DNA from: a virus
IMG/VR virus record: IMGVR_UViG_3300035181_000891
Span: 1-36,484 of that record
Direction: 5' to 3' (one strand)
DNA length: 36,484 nucleotides
The notes below the pieces were generated by a model. The model saw only the letters and a program-made list of their open reading frames with translations. It was not told where the DNA came from and searched no databases. Both the position numbers and the translations under genes were made by a program. Below, piece after piece: positions 31,666 to 36,484 of this stretch; the first letter of the stretch is position 1; every line of letters starts with the position of its first letter.

Positions 31666-32102
31666 GCGCGCCCACCGTCAAGCAGCCGTGTCGCGAGTGC
31701 GGCGCGGAAACGAAGCACCTCCAGATCTGCAAGACGTGCAGTACAACCGTGGTGTACGTGGCGCCACCGCCGAAGAAAAAGCGGGAGCTGGAGATCCCGA
31801 TCAAGCGTCGCATCCGCGATGCCGTGATCGCGGCGGGCTGCATAGCATGGGTCCATGACGCCGACTATAGGCTGGGTAAGACAGGGCTGGGCAAAGGTAC
31901 GAGTGACCTTATCTGTATTGTTCCGCCACACGGACGATTCCTCGGAATCGAAGTGAAGCGCCCGAAATACAGCCCATCCGACGTGCGAGACGATCAACGC
32001 TCATTCCTTGCCGTGGTGCGCAAGTTCGGAGGCGTGAGCGGGATCGCCACGTGCGAAGCCGAAGCGCTTGCACTCGTGGAGGAAGCGCGTAACGCTCGCT
32101 AG
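31662..32102 (+). CDS. VRR-NUC domain nuclease with zinc ribbon
   Basis: A 146-residue protein. Cys10, Cys13, Cys23 and Cys26 (CRECG, CKTC) form an N-terminal zinc ribbon. Residues 46-140 match the VRR-NUC fold (a PD-(D/E)XK nuclease): KGTSDLICIVPPHGRFLGIEVKRP contains the catalytic Asp82 and Glu97-x-Lys99, followed by Gln112. Such nucleases process branched or flap DNA. GGAGG is 6 nt before the ATG. It sits between helicase and primase. Confidence 0.83.
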   Translation: MSAPTVKQPCRECGAETKHLQICKTCSTTVVYVAPPPKKKRELEIPIKRRIRDAVIAAGCIAWVHDADYRLGKTGLGKGTSDLICIVPPHGRFLGIEVKRPKYSPSDVRDDQRSFLAVVRKFGGVSGIATCEAEALALVEEARNAR

Positions 32103-32105
32103 TCC

Positions 32106-32252
32106 ATGAGGATAGGCTCACTCTTCTCCGGGGTCGGTGGTCTGGAGCTTGGACTTGAACGCGCGAGCGTGGGTGGCGTGGTGATCAATCGTTGGTATCG
32201 CGGTGTGCTCGCCATGCATTGGCCGCACGCGATGGAGCTTGCGGGCTTATGA
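32106..32252 (+). pseudogene. Remnant of a C5-cytosine DNA methyltransferase N-terminus
   Basis: A 48-residue frame starting MRIGSLFSGVGGLELGLERA, an unmistakable motif I of C5 methyltransferases (LFSG-GG---GLE-AG). It continues GVVINRWYRGVLAMHWPHA, matching the motif II region but lacking the usual acidic E, and then stops, so the catalytic PC motif and target domain are absent. Its TGA overlaps the primase ATG (ATGA at 32249-32252). It cannot be a working enzyme. The frame has stayed open and still couples to the primase. Confidence 0.78.
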
Positions 32253-34138
32253 CTGCGGAGGTGGCAGAGGAGAGCGATCTACTACGCGCAGCGCTCGCTT
32301 ACGCGCGTCGAGGCTGGCCCGTGGCGCCCGCTCACTCCGTGAGGCCCAACGGGCAATGCTCGTGCAACACGCGCGACTGCGAGCCAAAGAACGCGGGCAA
32401 GCACCCTCGAACGGCGCACGGTCTCACCGATGCGACCACGGACGAAAAGACGATCCGTGAGTGGTGGACGAAGTGGCCCGATGCAAACGTGTTCATTCGG
32501 ACGGGCAAGGTTGGATCGCGTCATCTCGTGGTACTCGACGTGGACCCACGTCACAACGGAGACGATGCGCTAGCGTTTCTCCTTCTCGAGCACGGCGACC
32601 TTCCGCCCACGCCCGTGGTGAAAACGGGCGGAGGCGGAACGCATCTCTTTTTTTGGAGCCGCGAGCCCATCAAGAATTCGGCGGGCGTGGTTGGGCCTGG
32701 CCTAGACGTGCGCGGAGAAGGCGGATACGTGATCGCCGCTCCATCGAATCACGTGAGCGGCGGGCTTTACGAGTGGGATGAGACCGCGCACCCAACACAG
32801 GTTCCCATCGCGGAGATCCCAGCGTGGCTCACAGCCAAAGCTGGCGTGTACCGCGCCAAGAAGGTGGCGGAGCCCGGAGATCTCGGAGCCAAGATCATCG
32901 GAGAGCGAAACGTGGCGCTGACGCAGATCGCGGGCGCAATGCGTCGCCCTGGCATCGGCGAGAAGGCGATCCTTGCCGCGCTCCGCATCGTAAATGAGGA
33001 TCGCTGTCACCCCCCCCTTGACGATTGGGAGGTGGAGAAGATCGCCCGCTCCGTCGCCCGCTATCCCGCTGGAGCGCCAGTCGTAAGCACGGAGACGAGC
33101 TCTGAAGCGTTCCCGCTCCTGAACTGGACAGATCTTCGGACGGAGCTCCCACCCACGCCGTGGGTTTGCCAGGCGATAGGCCTCGCTCCTGGAGCAGTCA
33201 CTCTCGTGGGCGGGGCTGGCTTCGGTGGGAAGACCACGAGCCTCCAGGCGCTACTCCTGGCGGTGGCGAGCGGACAGAAGCTATGGGGGGCGCTCGACGT
33301 GAAGCGCGGGCGCGCGATTCACGTAGACTTGGAGCAAGGGCGCCCTCTCACGCAGAGCAAGTACCAGCGGATCGGGCGTGAGATGGGACTGTATGAAAGC
33401 GAGTTGGATCCGATGGTGGGCGTGTGCTGCTTGCCAAGAGGCAAGCTCGACGAAGACTCGTTGGTGCGCCTGTGCGACGGCGCGTCCGTGGCGTTCATCG
33501 ACGCATTTCGCGGCGCGTTCCCCGAAGCGAAAGAGAACGATTCGGCGGTGCGCGTACACCTCGACATGATGCACCACGTGAGCGAGCGCACGGGCTGCGC
33601 CATCATCGTAATCGCTCACTCTCGCAAGCTTCGGGATGACGATGACGACGTGCGCGGGGCACTTCGCGGCAGCTCTGCGATCTTCGACGCAGCCCAAACC
33701 GTGATCATGCTCGATGGCGCGAAGGGGAAGCCCACGCGCGTAACGATGGTCAAGGAGCGCATCACCGGGAAGCTAGCGGACGCGTTCGGAATCCAATTCA
33801 CCGATGTGGAGGACTCTCGCGGTAACAGCGGGCTGCGCGTCTCTTACGTCTCGCCTCCCGATCTACAGGCCGCATACATGAACACGGAGAGCGATGTAGC
33901 TGCGAGCCTCGAGCGCATCAGCTCGATGTGCGCGCGTCTCGTGGTGCTCCTGCCCGGACCGGATAGCAACGGGATCACGTGGGCGCAGTGGAGCGGCTTC
34001 GTGAGTGCGCCCACGAAGCTACTCAACGCTGCACGAGACGTGATGCTCTCAAGCGGAGAGGTGGAGCGGCTCGGGACTGGATCGAGCGCCGTCTATCGCT
34101 TGACGGGCGTTCGTCCGCGCGAGCCCGGAGAGGATTGA
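32249..34138 (+). CDS. Prim-Pol/AAA replicative primase-helicase
   Basis: A 629-residue multidomain protein. Residues about 10-200 are a bifunctional primase/polymerase (Prim-Pol) domain, with VVLDVDP (94-100) carrying the catalytic acidic residues, preceded by TKWPDANVFIRTG and followed by VKTGGGGTHLFFW; a Cys/His set is also near the start (CSCNTRDC). Residues 232-272 resemble PriCT-type linker (ILAALRIVNEDRC, PLDDWEVEKIARSV). The ATPase domain has Walker A GGAGFGGKTT (321-330) and Walker B VAFIDAFRG (414-422), followed by AHSRK. A C-terminal winged-helix-like region ends the protein. It primes and unwinds at the phage origin. Confidence 0.87.
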   Translation: MTAEVAEESDLLRAALAYARRGWPVAPAHSVRPNGQCSCNTRDCEPKNAGKHPRTAHGLTDATTDEKTIREWWTKWPDANVFIRTGKVGSRHLVVLDVDPRHNGDDALAFLLLEHGDLPPTPVVKTGGGGTHLFFWSREPIKNSAGVVGPGLDVRGEGGYVIAAPSNHVSGGLYEWDETAHPTQVPIAEIPAWLTAKAGVYRAKKVAEPGDLGAKIIGERNVALTQIAGAMRRPGIGEKAILAALRIVNEDRCHPPLDDWEVEKIARSVARYPAGAPVVSTETSSEAFPLLNWTDLRTELPPTPWVCQAIGLAPGAVTLVGGAGFGGKTTSLQALLLAVASGQKLWGALDVKRGRAIHVDLEQGRPLTQSKYQRIGREMGLYESELDPMVGVCCLPRGKLDEDSLVRLCDGASVAFIDAFRGAFPEAKENDSAVRVHLDMMHHVSERTGCAIIVIAHSRKLRDDDDDVRGALRGSSAIFDAAQTVIMLDGAKGKPTRVTMVKERITGKLADAFGIQFTDVEDSRGNSGLRVSYVSPPDLQAAYMNTESDVAASLERISSMCARLVVLLPGPDSNGITWAQWSGFVSAPTKLLNAARDVMLSSGEVERLGTGSSAVYRLTGVRPREPGED

Positions 34139-34344
34139 GTCTGATTTTCATTTGTGGGCTCCACACGAGCACTTGCCGCGGATGATCGGACCATGGACGG
34201 GGCACGTGCGAGACGTGCGATTGGCGTGCCCACGGCATCGCCGAACGTATCACGCACAGCCTTGAGCACAAGCTGAGATTGCCACCGGAACTGCGTTGCC
34301 GCGGGCTCGACGTCCGCCGCACCCGTCAGCAGTCGATGCCATGT
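34139..34344. other. Intergenic region between convergent genes, with repeat copy
   Basis: No convincing gene. The minus strand holds a start-less stretch reading WQSQLVLKAVRDTFGDAVGT, shared in its first part with 35693-35729 (37-bp repeat). No clear terminator was seen for the primase gene on the plus strand. This is where base composition begins to differ from the phage core. Confidence 0.6.
34249..34285. repeat. 37-bp direct repeat, left copy
   Basis: Starts ATCACGCACAGCCTTGAGCA and ends GATTGCCAC. It matches 35693-35729 at 36 of 37 positions (A/G difference at position 22) in the same orientation, 1444 bp apart. Flanking sequences are unrelated. Confidence 0.85.
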
Positions 34345-34905
34345 CTATTCGTCACGCTGGAAACCGCCGATTCCGCGCGCCATCAGCCACCGCCGCGCGG
34401 TCTTCGCCTTCACGCGTCCGTCGACGATATCACCGCGAAGAGCGCACACCCGGTAGAGCGACTTGCTGTCCACGCCCGCGAGGGCCGCGAGCTCCCGCGC
34501 GCTCGCGGGGCGACCACCCTCGATGGTCTCTCGCGCATGCGCCGCGAGGAGTACGACGCCAATTGCCGTGTCGGGGTCGACCTCGCTCTCGAGGTCGCCG
34601 ATCCCGAAGGTGCCCTCTCCCGCGCGGCTGTAGAGCGCCTCGCAAACCTCCTGGATGGCGTCGTGCGCGCAGCCATGGTCGGGCCAGTCGGTCATGCGCA
34701 GGCCCGACTGAGCGTAGCCGGTGAGCAGCTGGACGGTGAATCGGAGCGCGCTTGGGCCTGCCGACTCGGCCGGACCTACCGCGAGACCGAGTGCCAATGC
34801 CAGGCGGCCCACGCGGCTCCGGACCGCGGCATCGACCTCCTCGGCAACGGATTGCGGGATGAGGTTGGTGAGGCGGACGGTGTCGGGGTCGGGGGGGCGG
34901 GCCAT
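34345..34905 (-). CDS. Hypothetical protein with C-terminal HTH-like domain
   Basis: A 186-residue protein from ATG 34905 (in-frame GTGs at 34911 and 34917 are alternatives). It starts MARPPDPDTVRLTNLIPQS, is Ala/Val-rich in the middle, and near the C-terminus shows a helix-turn-helix-like stretch (ARELAALAGVDSKSLYRVCA, then VKAKTARRWLMARGI). This suggests DNA binding. Stop TGA at 34345-34347 region; convergent to the primase gene. The upstream 115-residue gene is coupled to it through a ten-codon frame (34940-34908, ATGA overlap then a two-base gap). Family not recognised. Confidence 0.55.
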   Translation of the reverse strand: MARPPDPDTVRLTNLIPQSVAEEVDAAVRSRVGRLALALGLAVGPAESAGPSALRFTVQLLTGYAQSGLRMTDWPDHGCAHDAIQEVCEALYSRAGEGTFGIGDLESEVDPDTAIGVVLLAAHARETIEGGRPASARELAALAGVDSKSLYRVCALRGDIVDGRVKAKTARRWLMARGIGGFQRDE

Positions 34906-34936
34906 GGTCACATCCACCGCGCTGCGCCGGTCGCGC

Positions 34937-35284
34937 TCATGACGCCACCTCAAGCGAGATCGGTGACAGCTCGGGATATCCAGCTGCCCCCAGAAACGCC
35001 GCCTGCTCGCGGTCCGTGAGGCGCGCGATCCTGCAACGGTCGCCGTCTGAGGCGATGGCCGTGACCCGCACGAGGCCACGGGCGTACACGCTGCGGTTGT
35101 TGGTCTCACCGCACCACCCATGCAGGCGCGGCTCGCGGCTCTGGTTCGTGCGGCAGGGGCGGTCGCTGAGGCGCCAGCGCGTATACCCGTCCATGGTGTT
35201 GAGGACCTCGACCAGGTAGTATACCTGGCCGTCCGAGTGCTCGTAGGTGTCGCAGTCAACCCAGCGCGGCGTGGTAGTATTCAT
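34937..35284 (-). CDS. Hypothetical protein with own promoter
   Basis: A 115-residue protein starting MNTTTPRWVDCDTYEHSDGQ, with a Trp/Cys/Tyr-rich middle (VYYLVEVLNTMDGYTRWRL, GWCGETNN) and a C-terminus ending LSPISLEVAS. GGGAG lies about 10 nt before the ATG. A strong promoter-like sequence stands about 115-120 bp upstream, with a hairpin in the leader. The mix of Cys and Trp hints at a compact extracellular-type or metal-binding fold but nothing is recognised. Confidence 0.6.
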   Translation of the reverse strand: MNTTTPRWVDCDTYEHSDGQVYYLVEVLNTMDGYTRWRLSDRPCRTNQSREPRLHGWCGETNNRSVYARGLVRVTAIASDGDRCRIARLTDREQAAFLGAAGYPELSPISLEVAS

Positions 35285-35314
35285 GGTGTCGTATCTCCCG
35301 TAGAGGTTCGGCCG

Positions 35315-35344
35315 TGGCCCCGGAGATTGCTGTCTCGCGGGGCC
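35315..35344 (-). promoter_or_regulatory. Leader hairpin
   Basis: GGCCCC (35315-35320) pairs with GGGGCC (35339-35344) and, further in, GAGA pairs with TCTC, giving a two-part stem around a small loop in the 5' leader of the 34937-35284 gene. It is not followed by a T-run in the direction of transcription. Confidence 0.45.
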
Positions 35345-35375
35345 GTTTCGTGGGCGTCATCGCCTCACACCAGAC

Positions 35376-35404
35376 ATCATGGATCCGATTGTTACCAATG
35401 TCAA
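35376..35404 (-). promoter_or_regulatory. Promoter with perfect -35 and possible operator
   Basis: Minus-strand TTGACA (35404-35399), 17 nt, then CATGAT (35381-35376; four of six matches). The -35 lies inside an imperfect dyad (TTATCAC ... GTAACAA). Initiation would leave a leader of about 85 nt before the ATG at 35284. This is the strongest promoter-like sequence in the right-end segment. Confidence 0.6.
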
Positions 35405-35447
35405 GTGATAATCGTTCGCGCGCGGTTTAGGCCTTGGGGAGCCCGCA

Positions 35448-35645
35448 TTAGGCAGCGCGCACGGTCACTCGTAGGCCGGCGCTTGGGGCGACAGTCACAT
35501 CCACCGCGTAGGCCAGGAACATGTGCCACGGGCGGGTGATTGCTCCGGTGGCAGAGCAGCTCGCGGAGCTCAAGCCCGCGCGCATTCCGTACGCACTGCG
35601 CACCCGCGTACGCGCCTCGAGCTCCGCCTCGAGCCTGCCTGGCAT
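35448..35645 (-). CDS. Possible small protein, unknown
   Basis: A 65-residue frame from ATG 35645: MPGRLEAELEARTRVRSAYG then WHMFLAYAVDVTVAPSAGLR and VTVRAA. The end resembles a beta-strand-rich fragment, the start a helix. No Shine-Dalgarno; the promoter of the next gene lies just past its stop. It may be a remnant or not coding. Confidence 0.3.
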   Translation of the reverse strand: MPGRLEAELEARTRVRSAYGMRAGLSSASCSATGAITRPWHMFLAYAVDVTVAPSAGLRVTVRAA

Positions 35646-35662
35646 AGTCAGCGGAGGGCGTG

Positions 35663-35689
35663 AAAAAAGGCGATAGCGCCGGGCGCTAT
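35663..35689 (-). terminator. Intrinsic terminator (minus strand)
   Basis: Minus-strand ATAGCGCC-C-GGCGCTAT (35689-35673) forms a near-perfect palindromic hairpin, followed after CGCC by TTTTTT (35668-35663). It ends transcription from the second pentapeptide gene about 110 bp after its stop. This also argues against the overlapping 71-codon frame (35863-35648) being a gene. Confidence 0.72.
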
Positions 35690-35692
35690 TTC

Positions 35693-35729
35693 ATCACGCA
35701 CAGCCTTGAGCACGAGCTGAGATTGCCAC
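35693..35729. repeat. 37-bp direct repeat, right copy
   Basis: Same sequence as 34249-34285 with one difference. It lies just upstream (in minus-strand sense) of the terminator at 35663-35689. On the minus strand it would read WQSQLVLKAVRD. Confidence 0.85.
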
Positions 35730-35798
35730 GCCTCCCAGGCGTGTTCGCCGTTCGCCAGGAATTCGACCCACTCTGGCGTGGGGCTAGCTGTTCGTTGT

Positions 35799-36386
35799 TC
35801 ATTCTCGCTCCAAGCAGCAAGTGACCAGAGTGCGCCACCCGACGACAGCCAACGAACCCCCACGGTACGCGCCCGAGATGTCCGCGGCCGAAAGGTCCGC
35901 GCCCGATAGGTCCGAGGCCGATAGGTCCGCGCGCGAGAGGTACGCGTCCGAGAGGTCCGCGCCCGATAGGTCCGCGCGAGAGAGGTCCGCGTCCGATAGG
36001 TCCGCGCGCGAGAGGTCCGCGCGCGAGAGGTCCGCGCCCGAGAGGTTCGCGCGCGAGAGGTCCGCGCCCGAGAGGTTCGCGTCCGATAGGTACGCGCCAG
36101 AGAGGTCCGCGCCCGAGAGGTCCGCGCCCGAGAGGTTTGCGAGCGAGAGGTTCGCGCCCGATAGGTCCGCGTCCGAGAGGCTCGCGCCCGATAGGTTCGC
36201 GTCCGAGAGGTCCGCGCCCGATAGGTCCGCGCGAGAGAGGTCCGCGTCCGATAGGTCCGCGTCCGATAGGTCCGCGCGCGATAGGTCCGCGCGCGATAGG
36301 TCCGCGCCCGAGATCAGATTGCGTTTGGGGTAGGGGGTTGATCTCGGTGACGATCTGGTGTCAAACGCTCCTCTGCCAGCGCTCAT
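35799..36386 (-). CDS. Pentapeptide-repeat protein 2, lacks N-terminal domain
   Basis: A 195-residue protein consisting of a short lead (MSAGRGAFDTRSSPRSTPYP) followed by about 30 A(D/N)LSx repeats and the ending RTLVTCCLERE, which matches the end of pentapeptide protein 1 ([11 protein letters not shown]). Where protein 1 has its 73-residue helical domain and RNIIP, this one has RNLIS directly after the short lead, as if the domain was lost. The ATG overlaps the stop of an upstream minus-strand gene (ATGA). The function of the repeat helix is unknown; gyrase or DNA mimicry is one possibility. Confidence 0.75.
   Translation of the reverse strand: MSAGRGAFDTRSSPRSTPYPKRNLISGADLSRADLSRADLSDADLSDADLSRADLSGADLSDANLSGASLSDADLSGANLSLANLSGADLSGADLSGAYLSDANLSGADLSRANLSGADLSRADLSRADLSDADLSRADLSGADLSDAYLSRADLSASDLSGADLSAADISGAYRGGSLAVVGWRTLVTCCLERE
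35866..36312. repeat. 15-bp tandem repeat array 2
   Basis: About 29-30 copies of the same 15-bp unit as array 1 (for example GCGCCCGATAGGTCC). Encodes the pentapeptide repeats on the minus strand. All reading frames are open across it. Confidence 0.9.
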
Positions 36387-36484
36387 GACTGCACCACCGT
36401 GCGCAGGACGGCCGACGAGCCCTCACTGTCCACGAGGTATGCGGCCACCGACACGCGGTCATTCGTCGCCGCGTACACCCGAGC
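36383..36484 (-). CDS. C-terminus of an unknown protein cut by the window edge
   Basis: The last 33 residues (ARVYAATNDRVSVAAYLVDS then EGSSAVLRTVVQS) are open to the window end and stop at TGA 36385-36383, overlapping the pentapeptide start. Too short to classify. It shows that the minus-strand operon continues beyond this window. Confidence 0.5.
   Translation of the reverse strand, partial: ARVYAATNDRVSVAAYLVDSEGSSAVLRTVVQS

Noticed and set aside
32646-32655. T7 run in the Prim-Pol gene as a frameshift site
   Set aside because: It encodes the conserved LFFW of the primase fold; no alternative frame extends usefully.
33008-33017. C8 run in the Prim-Pol gene as a programmed slippage site
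   Set aside because: The run encodes a conserved HPPL segment of the linker region, and neither shifted frame gives a sensible product.
34279-35019. A 246-codon plus-strand frame
   Set aside because: It is antisense to two minus-strand frames that have better starts, coupling and composition.
34249-35729. The 37-bp repeats as phage attL/attR
   Set aside because: No integrase is present, the repeats are 1.4 kb apart rather than at phage ends, and both copies lie on the accessory side.
35648-35863. A 71-codon minus-strand gene ending IAPGAIAFFHALR
   Set aside because: Its end is the palindrome plus T-run of an intrinsic terminator, and its only start is a GTG inside the pentapeptide gene.
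1-36484. Circular closure of the window into a complete phage genome
   Set aside because: Joining the ends puts a stop in the minus-strand partial gene and gives no clear continuation of the first plus-strand gene, so the window is treated as a fragment.

Overview
The window is almost entirely the genome of a tailed phage or prophage with a contractile tail (myovirus morphology). Base composition is GC-rich (about 60% by eye). The two-step lysis genes (small holins, an exported protein, a cysteine-peptidase-like endolysin candidate) point to a Gram-negative, high-GC host; the host genus cannot be read from the sequence. No integrase, transposase, tRNA or CRISPR array was found. Both ends cut through genes, so this is a fragment.

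Layout. (1) 1-22.2 kb, all plus strand: virion and lysis genes in canonical order: small neck/structural proteins, large terminase, portal of the Mu gp29 type, an S49 head protease with a nested scaffold, a decoration-type protein, a Mu gpT-type major capsid protein, Mu gp36/gpG/gp37-type connector and tail completion proteins, sheath, tube, tail-assembly chaperone with a probable -1 frameshift, tape measure, baseplate hub, spike, W, J and I proteins, a glycine-rich tail fibre, a second fibre-like protein, holins and lysins. A clean intrinsic terminator follows at 22.2 kb. (2) 22.27 kb: a DUF1906-like glycoside-hydrolase-type protein. (3) 22.9-26.5 kb, minus strand: a recombination operon (RecB/Cas4-like nuclease, pentapeptide-repeat protein, Sak4-like RecA-fold ATPase, DUF669-like ssDNA-binding protein, isolated DnaA domain IV). 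(4) 26.55-26.66 kb: divergent control region next to an Xre-type repressor. (5) 26.66-34.1 kb, plus strand: DNA methyltransferase, small proteins, MazG-like protein, a ClpX-type zinc finger, SF2 helicase, VRR-NUC nuclease, a C5-methyltransferase remnant, and a Prim-Pol/AAA replicative primase-helicase. (6) 34.1-36.5 kb, minus strand: an accessory segment of different composition carrying a second pentapeptide protein, two unrecognised proteins with their own promoter, and a 37-bp direct repeat around most of it.

How the parts work together. Region 1 builds and releases the particle. Region 5 supplies primase, helicase and nucleases for replication, region 3 supplies single-strand annealing/recombination, and the repressor in region 4 probably decides which arm is expressed. 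Nearly every gene boundary is a 1- or 4-nt start/stop overlap (ATGA, GTGA, TTGA), so translational coupling is the dominant expression mode.

The least expected items are: a perfect 18-bp inverted repeat with nested hairpins at 29017-29132 inside a small gene; a C5-methyltransferase N-terminus cut down to 48 codons but still coupled to the primase; free-standing ClpX zinc-finger and DnaA domain IV proteins; a nested scaffold start with its own promoter-like sequence; a tail domain duplicated between two tail genes; and a right-end cassette that lacks the strong GATC enrichment seen in the sampled phage core.
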